Assembly: GCF_000186865.1 (NCBI RefSeq)
Contig: NW_008705562.1
Location: forward strand, 307,446 to 371,445
Reading direction: 5' to 3'
Length of the DNA stretch: 64,000 nt
Source of the DNA: Aureococcus anophagefferens
Lineage: Eukaryota > Sar > Pelagophyceae > Pelagomonadales > Pelagomonadaceae
Shown: positions 1 to 9,951 of the stretch, piece after piece
Position numbering within the stretch: the first letter of the stretch is position 1
Layout: each line of letters opens with the position of its first letter
Translations under genes and position numbers: made by a program
Notes under the pieces: generated by a model
Databases searched by the model: none
The model's input: the letters and a program-made list of their open reading frames with translations, nothing else
Told to the model about the DNA's origin: nothing

Positions 1-1675
1 CGCGCGCGAGGCCGTCGAGGGCGCCGAGCTCCGGCCGGGCCTCGGCGTCGGCCAGCGCCGCCGCCGCCGCGAGGAGCGCGTCGTGCCGCGTCGCGTCCCA
101 GCGCCGCGCGGTCGCCGCCATGCCCGCGACGGCCTCGTGGTGCGACTTGAGGCCGCTCGCGTGCCGCACGAGGCGCTCGCCGACCGCGCGCGCGCGGTCG
201 ACGAGATCGTTCCGGGCCTCGGCGCGGCGCGCGGGCAGCGCGGCGATGGCCTCCTGCCGGGCCCCGAGGCCCACGATGTGCGGCACCGCCGCGACCGACA
301 GCGTCTCGAATCGCGCGGCCGCTTCGTCGAGCGTCGCCGCGGCGCGCCAGTCTCGCGGCGCGGACACCGCGGCCTCCGCGTCGCGCGCCCACGCCTCGGC
401 GGCCTCCAACGACGCGGACGATGCCTCGATCGCCGCGTCGACCTCGAGCTCCTCGGCGACGCGCGCCCGCGCGGCTTCGAAGGCGCCGGCGTGCTTCTCG
501 AGAGCCGCCCAGACCGCGGCCGGCGAGTCGTCGTCTTCGTCGCGCTCGGAGAACGACGACGCCGCCGACTCGCGGCGCGAGTCCCCGGGGGCCTCGAGGA
601 TCGCGGCGACGGCACCTTCCGCGCCGGCGAGGTCCGCGCGCAGGAGGTCCATCTGCGCCGGGAGGCGGGGTTCCACCGCGCCAAACGCTTCGGCGCGCGC
701 GGCGTCGAGCCGCTCCGCGAGCGCCGCGCCGGAGACGTCCTCGTCGTCCGCGGGCCAGGCCGGCGCGACGACGCGCCGCGCCCTCGAGCACGCGGCCACG
801 AACTGCCGCAGCGAGCGCGCGTGGTCGTCGAGGAGCACGCCGTATTCGACCTCGACCGCCGCGGGGTCGTCGGCCGCGGCCACCGCCGCGCACGCGGCCC
901 GGAGCGCGGCGCGCGACGCCGCGTCCGCCTGCTCGAGAGCCCGCGCCACCGCCGCGGCCTCGTTCGCCGCGGCCTCGTTCGCCGCGGCCTCGTTCGCTGC
1001 GGCCTCGTTCGCCGCGGCCTCGTTCGCCGCGGTCTCCGCCGCCGCGGCCTCGTTCGCCGCGGCCTCGTTCGCCGCGGCCTCGTTCGCCGCGGCCTCGTTC
1101 GCCGCGGCCTCGTTCGCCGCGGCCTCGTTCGCCTCCGCCTCTTTCGCCTCCGCCGCCGCCGCGGTCTCCGCCGCCGCCCTCGCCCCGGCGATCCGCTTGG
1201 CCTGGTCCACCGCGGCCTGCTCCGCGGCGGCGGCCTCCTCCGCCGCCGCGACGACGTCCGCCGTCGCCGCCTCCGCGGCGGGCGCCGCGGCCTCGCGCGC
1301 CGGGATGTCCTCGAGGACCTCGACGAGGAGGCGCCGCCGCTTGCGCGCGTTGCCGTACTCCTCTTCGCGGTCGCGCTGCCGCTTGAGCGCCACGTAGGCC
1401 AGGTCCTGGACGATCATGCGCGGCGGCCCGTTTCGCATCTTCCGGGCGCCGTCCGCGACGACGTCCAGCAAATTCTCATCCTCGTCTACGGCGCCGAGGC
1501 CGTCGATGAACACATGGTACGACGCGGGCATCACGTCCGGGAACTTGGCCGCGAGGAGCGCTCGCGCGTCGCGCACGGTCGACGGCGCGGCGACCTTGAT
1601 GTAGCCGACGAGATGCTCTGCGCGGTTCAGCGCCACTGCGACTCGCTCGGTCATGGCTTCGGACGGGGCAGCCAT
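1..1675 (-). CDS. Ala-rich coiled-coil protein, 3' end outside window
   Basis: An open frame runs from an ATG at 1675 leftward off the window edge, giving at least 558 residues without a stop. The first ~110 residues look globular and begin MAAPSEAMTERVAVALNRAE. They are followed by a basic patch with KRQRDREEEYGNARKRRR. A long Ala/Glu-rich stretch then includes about a dozen copies of NEAAA, encoded by a 15-bp tandem repeat, and after it come long helical segments rich in Ala, Arg and Glu. This suggests an extended coiled coil. I recognise no catalytic family. The plus-strand frames here are GC-rich shadows. The start lies 142 bp from the divergent gene at 1818. The gene is real with fair confidence; its function is unknown. 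Confidence 0.6.
   Translation of the reverse strand, partial: MAAPSEAMTERVAVALNRAEHLVGYIKVAAPSTVRDARALLAAKFPDVMPASYHVFIDGLGAVDEDENLLDVVADGARKMRNGPPRMIVQDLAYVALKRQRDREEEYGNARKRRRLLVEVLEDIPAREAAAPAAEAATADVVAAAEEAAAAEQAAVDQAKRIAGARAAAETAAAAEAKEAEANEAAANEAAANEAAANEAAANEAAANEAAAAETAANEAAANEAAANEAAANEAAANEAAAVARALEQADAASRAALRAACAAVAAADDPAAVEVEYGVLLDDHARSLRQFVAACSRARRVVAPAWPADDEDVSGAALAERLDAARAEAFGAVEPRLPAQMDLLRADLAGAEGAVAAILEAPGDSRRESAASSFSERDEDDDSPAAVWAALEKHAGAFEAARARVAEELEVDAAIEASSASLEAAEAWARDAEAAVSAPRDWRAAATLDEAAARFETLSVAAVPHIVGLGARQEAIAALPARRAEARNDLVDRARAVGERLVRHASGLKSHHEAVAGMAATARRWDATRHDALLAAAAALADAEARPELGALDGLAR
951..1145. repeat. 15-bp tandem repeat coding for NEAAA
   Basis: About twelve near-perfect copies of GCCGCGGCCTCGTTC lie in tandem, with one diverged unit near 1050. 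On the minus strand they read as the pentapeptide NEAAA within the Ala-rich protein. Multiples of 15 bp keep frame, so copy number can vary without breaking the gene. Confidence 0.9.
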
Positions 1676-1817
1676 AATCCGAATCAAATTACCAACGGAT
1701 TGAAGTCGTTCTTTCCGTACTGTTGTACGCAGAGCATGAGCCAGCCCAGTGTCGTAATTCGGAGCCAGCGCGTCGAGCGGCGGCAACCCCATTGAGTGCT
1801 CAAGGAGCCCAGCGACG

Positions 1818-1928
1818 ATGGACCAGCCCGCGGCGCGCGACGCTCGAGCGGCGGCGACGATGGAGCAGCCCGCGGCGCGCGACGCTCGAGCGGCGGCGAC
1901 GATGGAGCAGCCCGCGGCGCGCGACGCT
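1818..1928 (+). repeat. 42-bp tandem repeat, 2.6 copies
   Basis: Units start at 1818, 1860 and 1902, each opening with ATGGASCAGCCCGCGGCGCG. They encode M(D/E)QPAARDARAAAT in frame with the downstream membrane protein. A second, 24-bp duplication (LTQRSSAT) lies at about 1991-2043. Confidence 0.85.
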
Positions 1929-4069
1929 CTCGGCGGCGACGGCGACGCGCCGTCGAGCGCCTCGCCGATGGACGTCGAGGCCGAGGCGTGCCTGACCCAG
2001 CGCTCGAGCGCGACGCACCTGACCCAGCGCTCGAGCGCGACGCTGCGCGTCCTGTCGCGCCGGCGCCGGCGGATCGCGTCGTCGACGTCGTGAGACCTGG
2101 TCGTGTGCGCCGTCATCGTCGTCGGCGCGCTGCTGAGCTACGGCCTCCGCGTCTGGACCGACGCCGGCAACCCCGTCGGCGGCCGCGACGCCTGCGCGCG
2201 GGAGGCCGCGGAGCTCTCGGGCGACGTGCTCGACACGGGCGTGTCCGCGTGCCACCTCCGCGACGAGATCCTCGTGCGGAAGCGCTGGTACGACGGCGCC
2301 GTCACGTGGTTCGACATGCAGGTCTCGGCCGCCGCGCTGCGGCCGGCCCGGGGCCAGGCCGCGGCGATCTACGCCACGCAGCGCGTCGTCTTCGGCTTCG
2401 TCTCCGTGCTGGCGAACTGCCGCGTGCTCTTCTTCCACTACTCCGCGGGCCCCAGCGTCCTGTGGCCGTGACGACTTTCGAGAGATTTCGGCCGGGGAAA
2501 CGACGAAACATCGTTACCGTCGTGCTCGGTAGGTGGACCCGCACCCGAAGTTCACGGTCGACGCGCGGAGCCGCGCCGTGATCCGCGCGCACGTCGCCGC
2601 GGGCAGCGTCGAGGTCGCGCTGCCCCTCGTGGCCTTCCTGACGTCCGACGAGGCGCTCGGGCGCGGCGCGATGTGGGCCACGCTCGCCGCCGAGGTCGTC
2701 CACGCGTCGACGGCCGCGGCGCTCACGCCGGACGTCTTCGGCACGAAGACGATCATGGTGCCCGCCTACGCCGTCGTCGTGGCCATCAAGGTCCTCCTCG
2801 CGTAGACCCGGCGTTCGTCTTCGCGCGCGCGCGACTCGCGCGGCGCTCGTAGGTGCGGCCTCCTCGCGGCGCTCGTGCACGACCGGGCCGCCGTGTCCGG
2901 CCGCGCGGCCTACAAGGACGAGGTCGAGTGGCTCTCGGCGTCCTGTGGCGGTGACGATTTTCGAGAGATTTTGACCGGAAAAACGAAGAGACATCGTGAC
3001 CGGCATGCTTGGGAGGTGGCTCTGGGCCCTGTGGAGCGCGCACAACACCTACGCGTACGTGCGGCTCTGGTACGCGTTCCTCGCGCGCATCGACAGCCTC
3101 CAGAGCCACCTCTACAGCGTCGCGATCCTGCTCGCGGGCGCGACGGCCGGCGGCCAGGCCGTCGGCTTCGTCTTCGTGCCGCTGCTCGTGGCCGCGTGCT
3201 ACGTCTACCAGGCGTGGCTCCACCGGTCGGCCAAGGGGCTTTTGGACCGCCTCGAGGCCATCGAGGCCAAGGCGAAGCGCCGGGGCTTCGCGACCGCCGC
3301 GGAGCTCGAGGCCGAGGCCGCGGACCTGCGCCTCGCGCTCCTCGACCGCGCGCTGTCCTTCGAGGAGAACTCGCGCCTCTTCCTCATCCAGAGCGGCGAC
3401 CAGATATCCTACGTGCGCGAGCTCCTCGAGCGCCGGGGCCTCGACGCCGACGACGCGGCGCTCCGCGCCGCGGACGTGGCCCCGCGGACGCGCGCGGACG
3501 TCGTCTACGAGCTCGCGGCGTCCCAGAGCTACCTCGAGTGCGACCGCGACGTCAACGGCGCGGAGCTCCTGCTCTTCTTCGCGCACTTCGGCATGCGCGT
3601 GCCGCAGGTCGCGGCGATCCTGCGGACGAAGATCACGAGGCACCCGGACGGGAGCGAGACCGTGTCGCGCGACGTCTTCTTCGACGCCTTCGAGGTCTTC
3701 TGGACCTACGTCTTCGCCCAGCTCCTCGAGCTCTACCGCGCGGCGACGCTGTCGACGCGGCACACGCTCAACGAGCTCCTCGCGCGCCACGACCGGCGCT
3801 CGGACGGCTGCCCCTTCAAGGCGGCACCGAGCCCGCGCGACGCCGACGCCGCGGTCGCGCGCCTCGCGGCGTCGCCGCCGGCGGGCGCCGCGTCCGCGGT
3901 CTGGGCGTCGAAGCGGTCCCTCCTCTCCGCGCGCGCCGCGTCGCCCGCGAGTAGCGCCGCGGCGCCGTCGTTCGTCGACCCCCGCGCCGCGCTCCGCGTC
4001 GCGAACGTGCAGATCCACATGGACTCCTGGGTCTCCGCGCGCCACCTCGACCTCGAAGCGCGCGCGTAA
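1818..4069 (+). CDS. multi-pass membrane protein of unknown function
   Basis: The best model is join(1818..2444, 2533..2801, 2853..2927, 3016..4069), 675 codons counting one internal TGA at 2091-2093. The N-terminus carries 14-residue repeats (MEQPAARDARAAAT) and two LTQRSSAT units. A hydrophobic segment (VVCAVIVVGALLSYGLRVW) follows, then further membrane segments in exons 2 and 3 and one near LLVAACYVYQAWLHRS. The C-terminal half is soluble and helical. Two of the three introns (2445-2532, 2928-3015) are short introners; the third (2802-2852, 51 nt, GT-AG) looks ordinary. Splicing at all three keeps frame. The in-frame TGA may be a sequence error, an unrecognised intron, or a sign that the repeats are not translated with the rest. 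No family recognised. Confidence 0.55.
2453..2532 (+). mobile_element. introner C1 (short family), intron 2445-2532
   Basis: This 80-bp element is about 75% identical to C2 at 2936. The flanking 8-mers are GCGGGCCC (2445-2452) and GTGGACCC (2533-2540), 6/8 alike, as expected of an ageing target-site duplication. The intron is the first 8-mer plus the element: a GC donor from the duplication and the element's terminal TAG as acceptor. Removing 88 nt joins two exons in phase 0. Confidence 0.75.
2936..3015 (+). mobile_element. introner C2 (short family), intron 2928-3015
   Basis: This 80-bp element is flanked by a perfect 8-bp duplication, GTGGCTCT, at 2928-2935 and 3016-3023. The intron has a GT donor supplied by the duplication and a GAG end supplied by the element. 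Removal of 88 nt shifts from frame 1 to frame 2 and joins DEVE to WLWALW in an open frame. Confidence 0.85.
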
Positions 4070-4133
4070 CCGCGTCGTCCGCGCTACGACTCGGCGCGGC
4101 CCGCGTGGACCCCGGGGTCTCCGCGCGCCCGTG

Positions 4134-5306
4134 TTACGACTCGGCGCGGCGGACGAGCGCGCGGACGGCGTCCGGGTCCGCCGAGGCCGCGACGCACGCG
4201 GCGACGATGAGCGCGCCGCCCGCGGCGTCGAGGGGCGAGAGGGGCTCGGCGATGAGGAGCGCGGCGAAGAGCGCGGCCCAGAGGGGCTCCGTCGCGAGGA
4301 GGACGGACGCCTCGGCGGAGGAGACGCGGCCGAGGGCCGTCGTCTCCGCGACGCGATTCGCGGCCGTCGTCGCGAGGCCCGTCCACGCGGCCGCGAGCGC
4401 GACGGTCCGCAGGGCCGGGTCGAGGAAGAGGCCCGGCAGGGCGAAGGACGCGCTCCGGCCGTCGAGGAGCCAGCCGGAGCCCGCGAGGCCGTCCCACGCG
4501 GCCCAGAGAGCGGACGCCGCGGCGACGACGGAGACCTGGCACGCCGTGATGGGCAGCGCCTGCGTCGGCTCCTCGGCCATCATCTTCTCCGTGAGGAAGA
4601 AGGACGTGCCGAAGCCCACGGCCTGGAGCATGGCGAGCCCGTCGCCGACGGAGAGCAGGCCCGTCGCCGCGCCGCCGCCGGCCGCGAACGCGCCGGGCAG
4701 CTCGAGGAGGCCGACGCCGAGGAGGCAGAGCGCGCCCGCGAGCCAGACCTGGGGCGCGTCGCGCGGCCCTAAATCCCGGCGCCCGTCGACGACGTAGCCC
4801 AGCGCCGGGCAGACGACGACGGTGAGCGCGCCGAGGAACGCCACCGTCGACGCCTGCTCCGTGACGAGCGCCGCGCTCTGCGTGACGTAGCCCAGCGTCG
4901 TGAACGCGCCGCAGACCAGGGCCGGTGTCGCCAGTTTCGGCTCGAGGCGCAGGAGCCAGGGGCTCAGGGCCGCGGCGGCGAGCACGAAGCGCGCGGACGT
5001 CGACGCGGACGCGGGCAGCGCGTCGTTCATGAGCCGGCCGAGCGCAAAGTTCGTGCCGTAGAGCACGGACGACCCGAGGAGCAGCGCCTTCGGCCAGAGC
5101 ACGACGGCCTCCTCCTCCTCCGGCTCCTCGACGACGCAGATGCCCCGCGCGCAGACGACGTCGGGCACCGGCGACAGGTCGATGAGCGTCGCCTCCTCCA
5201 GCGCCTCGTCGACGACCAAACGTCGGAGCCGCGCGGTCGCCGGGGCCGCCGGCGCGACGAATCCACGCGCGACGCCGAGGAGCACGAGAAACACCGCCGG
5301 GCGCAT
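4134..5306 (-). CDS. EamA/DMT-family transporter, probably plastid-envelope targeted
   Basis: This 390-residue single-exon gene encodes about ten hydrophobic segments arranged as two EamA-like halves. The first half includes LLLGSSVLYGTNFALGRLMN, and the second includes ATEPLWAALFAALLIAEPLS near the C-terminus. This is the drug/metabolite transporter superfamily layout that includes plastid phosphate translocators, but I cannot name a substrate. The N-terminus MRPAVFLVLLGVARG|FVAPAAP is a signal peptide followed by Phe at the predicted cleavage site. That matches the ASAFAP-type bipartite presequence used for import into red-derived complex plastids. An acidic stretch (EEPEEEEA) precedes the first transporter helix. 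It diverges from the next gene across a 107-bp spacer. Confidence 0.8.
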   Translation of the reverse strand: MRPAVFLVLLGVARGFVAPAAPATARLRRLVVDEALEEATLIDLSPVPDVVCARGICVVEEPEEEEAVVLWPKALLLGSSVLYGTNFALGRLMNDALPASASTSARFVLAAAALSPWLLRLEPKLATPALVCGAFTTLGYVTQSAALVTEQASTVAFLGALTVVVCPALGYVVDGRRDLGPRDAPQVWLAGALCLLGVGLLELPGAFAAGGGAATGLLSVGDGLAMLQAVGFGTSFFLTEKMMAEEPTQALPITACQVSVVAAASALWAAWDGLAGSGWLLDGRSASFALPGLFLDPALRTVALAAAWTGLATTAANRVAETTALGRVSSAEASVLLATEPLWAALFAALLIAEPLSPLDAAGGALIVAACVAASADPDAVRALVRRAES

Positions 5307-5413
5307 CCTCGTGCTTGCAACAGGCCTTGCCTCAGGCCTTGCCGCGATCTATTCAGCGCGTGGCGCTTGTTGAAGTCTGCCGGTTCTTAGCAACGCTTGC
5401 AAGGCTGCCCCCG

Positions 5414-6279
5414 ATGGACTTCATCAGCACGCTCGTGTGCGCCGCCGCGGCGCCGGCCCCGGTCGACGAGGGCTGGTACGTCGTCGACGCCCGCGCGCCG
5501 GTCGTCGCGCGGCCCGGCGGCGACGCGACGGGCGCGTTTCTCGCCGCCGGCGAGCGCGTCTTCGTCGTCGAGTCCGAGGTCGCCGGCGCCGGCGCCTACG
5601 CGCGCCTCTTCCGGGGCGGCTGGGTCGACGCGTCGGGCCTGCGGGCCGCGCCGGCGCCGGGGTCGTCGTCGTCGGCCAAGGGGCGGCCCAACGCCGAGGC
5701 CTTCGCGACGGATTTGGACGACGAGGTCTCGCCGGACATGGCCGCGCTCGTGCGGACGTGCAGCATCGGCTCGCCCCCGGGCTTCCTCGACGGCTACGAC
5801 GGGCCGTCGGGCGCCGGCTGGTACGCCGCGCGCGAGGCGACGCCGGTNNNNNNNNNNNNNNNNNNNNNNNNNNNNNNNNNNNNNNNNNNNNNNNNNNGAC
5901 CGCGTCTTCTCGTCCTCGCCAGGAGGTCGCCTCGGGCCGCCGCGCGCGGCTCCTGGGGGGCGGCTGGTGCGACCAGGGCGCGCTGGCGCGCCTCGACGAC
6001 GACCCGCCGGAGGCGCGCGCGTGGCCCGAGGGCGTGGCGACGCCGCGCTGCTCGCTCGAGGACGACGGCGCGTCGGCCGTGGGCTGGTTCGCCGACGGCG
6101 ACGGCCGCGCCGTCTTCGTCGCCGAGCGCCTCGACGGCGGCCGGCTCAAGCTCATCGACGGCTCCGAGGTCGACGCCGCGGCGCTCGCGCCCGTGGCCGC
6201 GCTCCGGAGGACGGCCTCCATCAAGGCCTTCGACGCCGTGCGCTGCGTCGCGCCGGGCGAGCGGACCGGGAGGGCGTAA
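5414..6279 (+). CDS. protein with two SH3b-like repeats, interrupted by assembly gap
   Basis: The frame opens at MDFISTLVCAAAAP and carries an SH3b-like module (GWYVVDARAPVVARPGG ... RGGWVDASGL). After a linker a second module begins (GWYAAREATPV) and runs into 50 N. After the gap the frame is different but continues that module (ASGRRARLLGGGWCDQGALARL), followed by a third similar segment (ASAVGWFADGDGRAVFVAERL), and stops at 6279. The frame change is explained if the 50-N gap is a placeholder rather than a true length. Repeated small beta-barrel modules suggest binding rather than catalysis. It lies 134 bp upstream of VPS53 on the same strand. Confidence 0.6.
5848..5897. other. assembly gap (50 N)
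   Basis: Fifty consecutive N interrupt the SH3b-like gene. The round length and the frame change across it suggest a scaffold gap of unknown true size. A separate single N sits at 30700 inside an introner. Confidence 0.98.
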
Positions 6280-6413
6280 CCGTCTTCACGTCCGGGGCCT
6301 CGGCGGCGGCGTCCGGCAAGTCCGGCGGAGGCCTCGGAGCCTCGGCGGCGTCGCGACCCCCGGACCGCGGTCGGCGGCGCGGCCCGGCTCACAGCTCCGC
6401 GCCGCGCCCAAGC

Positions 6414-8891
6414 ATGGCGCCCGCGAGCGTGGTCGTGCCGCCGCTCGGCGACGACGTCGAGGCGACGATGAGCGAGGTGCTGCCGAGCGCCGACCCGCTC
6501 GACGCGACGGACTTTGACGTCGTCGACTATTTGAACGCCCAGTTCCCGAGCGAGCGGTCCATCCCGCGCCTCGACCCCTTCATCAAGGACGTGACGCTGC
6601 AGATCGCGAGCCTCGACGACGAGATCTCGCGGGCCGTCCACGCGCAGGCCGAGGCCGGCGCGCGCGCGGCGCGCGACATCGCGGACGCGCGCGCGGCGAT
6701 GGCCGAGCTCGAGGGCAAGGTCGGCCTCATCCGGAGCAAGGCCGAGGAGTCCGAGGCCATCGTCGCCGACATCTGCAAGGACATCAAGCGCCTCGACCGC
6801 GCGAAGCGGAACCTGCAGTCGACGATCACGGCGCTGAAGCGCATGCACATGCTCACGTCCGCGGTCGACCAGTTGAGATTAGCAGCGGGCGACGGCCGCT
6901 ACGGCGAGTCGGCGACGCTCCTCGAGGCCGTCGGCCATTTGCTCGAGTACTTCGCGCCCTACGGCGACGTGCCGCGCATCGCCGATTTGAACGGCGAGGT
7001 CGCGGCGATCCGGGCGTCGCTCGAGACGGAGGTCCGCGGCGCGTTCGAGAAAGCTTCCCTCCTCTCGGAGACGAGCACGCTCGGCGACGCCGGCGAGCTC
7101 GACACGATCCGCGAGGCGTGCCTCGTGGTGGACGCCCTTGGCGGCGCCGCGCGCGACGACCAGGTCAAGGCGTTCGTCGACCGGCAACTGGCGCCCTACG
7201 GCGACCTGTTTCCCCGGGGCGGCGACGCGAGCCGCCTCGACGACGCGGAGCGGCGCTTCGCGTGGATCCGGCGGGTCCTGCGGTCCCTGGAGCAGACCTA
7301 CGGCGCGTCGCTGCCGCGGCACTGGCAGGTCGAGCGGCGGCTCGTGCTCGGCTTCGTCGCGGCGACGCGGGAGATGTTCCTCGAGATTCTGTCGTCGGGC
7401 GGCGAGGAGACGCGCGCCGTCGCCGTCGTGCTCAAGGCGCTCCAGAAGTCCCTCGTGTTTGAGAAGGAGGCCCAGGCGCGCTTCGACGAGCGCGGCCGCG
7501 CGGTCGACGAACACGCGTACGAGTCCTGGCCCGCGGGGAAGGCCGTCGCGGAGACGGCCGTCGCGGGCGCGCTGAGCGGCGTCTTCGACCCCTTCATGGA
7601 CCCCTACGTCCAGCTCGAAAAGTCGAACATGGACGACATGATGGCCAAGGTCACGGCCGAGGAGGCCGTGGACCGCGACGGCGCGCTGCCCGTGCTCTCG
7701 TCGTCGGTCCACATGTTCGCGTACGTGAAGACGTCCGTGCGGCGCTGCACGGCGCTGACGACGGGCCAGACCTTCTTCAAGCTCTACGGGGCCTTCTGCG
7801 AGTGCCTGCGGGGCTACGCCGCGCGGCTCTCCGGTCTGGTGGAGATCGAGGACGCGGGGAAGTCGCCGACGGCGGCCAAGGCGGAGACCAAGGGCGCGCG
7901 CTTGATGCGCGAGTTTCGGGGCGCGCGCGGCTCGAGCCCGGAGCCCGGCGCGGAGACCGACGGGGCGGCGTCGGGCATCATCCGGGACTGCGAGGCCGCG
8001 TGCTACGCGCTGAACACGGCCGAGTACTGCGCGGAGACCGTCGGCCAGCTCGGCGACATCGTCCGGGGCAAGATCGACGCGCCCTACGCGGACCGCGTCG
8101 ACCTGGAGCCCGTCGCCGACGCGTTCCACGACGTCATCGCCAAGGCCGTGACGCGGCTCGTGGCGTCGCTGGAGCGCGCGTTGGAGCCCGCGCTCCGCGG
8201 CTTCTCGGCGATCGCCTGGGGCGCCGTCGAGGAGGTCGACGAGGAGTCGCCCTACGTGCGGCTCCTCGCGAACGGCGTGCGGAGCGTCGTGCCGCTCGTG
8301 CGCGGCCTGCTCGGCCGCCTCTACTTCCGCAACTTCTGCGACAAGTTCGTCGCGTCGTTCCTGCCGACGTTCCACGACCGCGTGCGCGGCGCGAAGAAGA
8401 TCTCGGAGATGGGCACGCACCAGCTGCTGCTCGACCTGCACTCCGTCAAGCCCGCGCTCCTCCAGCTGCCGAACGCGCGGAAGCTGCCCGAGGACGGCGG
8501 CGACGACAAGGCCGGCGGCGACGACGGCGGCGCGCCGCCGCCGCCGGCCTACGTCAAGTTCGTCACGGCGCGGCTCGGCGACGTCGAGCGGCTGCTGAAG
8601 CTCGTGGGCACGCCCGACGACATGCTCGTGGAGCGCTTCAAGATCATGTGGCCCGACGGCACCGCCGACGACCTCGCGGCGGTCATGGCGCTCAAGGACG
8701 TCAAGAAGGCGGACCGGGACCACCTCATGGGCACCTTCGGCGCCGCGCCGGGCGCCGAGGCGGCGAAGCGCGCGAAGACGCCGCCGCCGGCCAAGGCGGC
8801 CGCGTCGTCGAGCCCGCCGCCGACCGCGGGCACGACCATGGACCGCCTCGGCACGAAGATGCGCGAGGGGTTCTCGAAGGGGCTGTTCTAA
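6414..8891 (+). CDS. VPS53: VPS53, GARP/EARP tethering complex subunit
   Basis: This intronless gene encodes 825 residues, close to the usual VPS53 length. The N-terminal third has the Vps53 signature: DFDVVDYLNAQFPSERSI at residues ~32-49, an LDPFI segment, then a long coiled coil with SKAEESEAIVADICKDIKRL and AKRNLQSTITALKRMHML. The rest is the helical rod typical of CATCHR-family tethers, with a low-complexity Asp/Gly/Pro insert near residue 700 and a short disordered tail. In other eukaryotes VPS53 works with VPS51, VPS52 and VPS54 at the trans-Golgi to capture endosome-derived vesicles. The ATG at 6414 was chosen because the conserved N-terminal block begins soon after it; the frame is open further upstream. 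Confidence 0.9.
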   Translation: MAPASVVVPPLGDDVEATMSEVLPSADPLDATDFDVVDYLNAQFPSERSIPRLDPFIKDVTLQIASLDDEISRAVHAQAEAGARAARDIADARAAMAELEGKVGLIRSKAEESEAIVADICKDIKRLDRAKRNLQSTITALKRMHMLTSAVDQLRLAAGDGRYGESATLLEAVGHLLEYFAPYGDVPRIADLNGEVAAIRASLETEVRGAFEKASLLSETSTLGDAGELDTIREACLVVDALGGAARDDQVKAFVDRQLAPYGDLFPRGGDASRLDDAERRFAWIRRVLRSLEQTYGASLPRHWQVERRLVLGFVAATREMFLEILSSGGEETRAVAVVLKALQKSLVFEKEAQARFDERGRAVDEHAYESWPAGKAVAETAVAGALSGVFDPFMDPYVQLEKSNMDDMMAKVTAEEAVDRDGALPVLSSSVHMFAYVKTSVRRCTALTTGQTFFKLYGAFCECLRGYAARLSGLVEIEDAGKSPTAAKAETKGARLMREFRGARGSSPEPGAETDGAASGIIRDCEAACYALNTAEYCAETVGQLGDIVRGKIDAPYADRVDLEPVADAFHDVIAKAVTRLVASLERALEPALRGFSAIAWGAVEEVDEESPYVRLLANGVRSVVPLVRGLLGRLYFRNFCDKFVASFLPTFHDRVRGAKKISEMGTHQLLLDLHSVKPALLQLPNARKLPEDGGDDKAGGDDGGAPPPPAYVKFVTARLGDVERLLKLVGTPDDMLVERFKIMWPDGTADDLAAVMALKDVKKADRDHLMGTFGAAPGAEAAKRAKTPPPAKAAASSSPPPTAGTTMDRLGTKMREGFSKGLF

Positions 8892-8986
8892 CGAGGGCGG
8901 CGCGAAGAGCGGGGGCGGGGGGGCGCGGACGTGCGGGGGACTTGGGTGGACTTTGGGGGCCGCGGGGGCGGTCGCCGGCGAGCGCC

Positions 8987-9760
8987 TTAGCCGAAGCTGA
9001 CGCTCGAGAAGCCGCCCGGCGGCGCGAGGACGCGGCTGCTGTTGCGGTCGCCGATGTGGTTGCCCACGTTCTGGGAGCCGTTGCCGTTGGCGCCGCCGTA
9101 GGACGACCCGCCGCCGCGGGGGCCGTTCTGGCCGCCGCCGCGGGCCTGGTTCGCGCGGACCGCGTAGGCGCGCTGGGCCGCGCCGAGGCCCTGGGCGGCG
9201 TCGGGCATGTCGTAGGCCATGGGCGGCGCCCGGGGCTCCTGCTGGTGGAGCTCGACGCGGCGCTCGCCGTTGATGACGTCGTAGCCCCCGTCGCGCGCGG
9301 GCGGGCCCCGCTTGCCGCGCGGCGTCGGCTCTTCGGGCTCGCTGCCGCCGGAGAAGAAGTTGGGGCGGCAGCGGCCCTGGTTGCGCATCGCGTTCATCTG
9401 GGCCATCTTCTGCGGCGACGGGCCCGGCGCGGGCGGATCCTCCGCGGGCGCGTAGCCGCCGTCCGCCGTCCGGCGGACGACGCCGGAGGTCTTGCCGCGG
9501 TGCTGGACGTAGGCCGCCAGCGCGCTGTCGCCGTCGGGCGGGGCGTGGTCCGCGAAGGGCGCCGCGCGGCTCGCGGGCGCCATCTGGCGCTTGCCCGTCT
9601 TCGGCGTCGCCGCGGGCGACGGGCCCGCGGACTCGTCGCCGCCCCAGATGTTGTTCACGGCGCGGGGCGCCGCGGCCGGCGGCAGGTTCTCCATCTCGAA
9701 GCGCCGCGCCGCCGCGCGCTCGCGCTGCTCGAGCATCTTGCGTTCGCGCAGAGTCGACAT
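8987..9760 (-). CDS. disordered protein with Jupiter/HN1-type C-terminal motif
   Basis: This 257-residue single-exon gene starts MSTLRERKMLEQRERAAARR with a short charged helix. The rest is Pro/Gly/Asn-rich and probably disordered. The C-terminus GDRNSSRVLAPPGGFSSVSFG matches the repeated motif of the Jupiter microtubule-associated / HN1 (JPT) family, of form RNSSRVLxPPGG followed by FG. That suggests microtubule association, but the motif occurs once here and the remainder does not resemble metazoan members, so function is inferred weakly. It is divergent from the Cwc2-like gene across a 191-bp AT-richer spacer. Confidence 0.7.
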   Translation of the reverse strand: MSTLRERKMLEQRERAAARRFEMENLPPAAAPRAVNNIWGGDESAGPSPAATPKTGKRQMAPASRAAPFADHAPPDGDSALAAYVQHRGKTSGVVRRTADGGYAPAEDPPAPGPSPQKMAQMNAMRNQGRCRPNFFSGGSEPEEPTPRGKRGPPARDGGYDVINGERRVELHQQEPRAPPMAYDMPDAAQGLGAAQRAYAVRANQARGGGQNGPRGGGSSYGGANGNGSQNVGNHIGDRNSSRVLAPPGGFSSVSFG

Positions 9761-9951
9761 GGCGCGCGAATTAGCCTTCGACTGTCGGCAGCCGCGGGCA
9801 AGCCAACCGCTTCCCATGGGGCTGCAGGATCGGCTTCGATGTGGAGCAGCGCAAACTTCTTGGCGAGTGGCGAGCTGTGGCAATACAGGTCGGTAGCTCT
9901 AGATGGGCTGATTAAAGCTGGGCTTCGTGGTCTAGGCTTGGCGCGAACATC

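Noticed and set aside
2041..2102. A family C introner spanning the in-frame TGA at 2091, hinted at by GCGTCCTGTCGCG
   Set aside because: Only about a dozen bases match; no GY octamer duplication and no donor phase compatible with the AG at 2093-2094 could be found.
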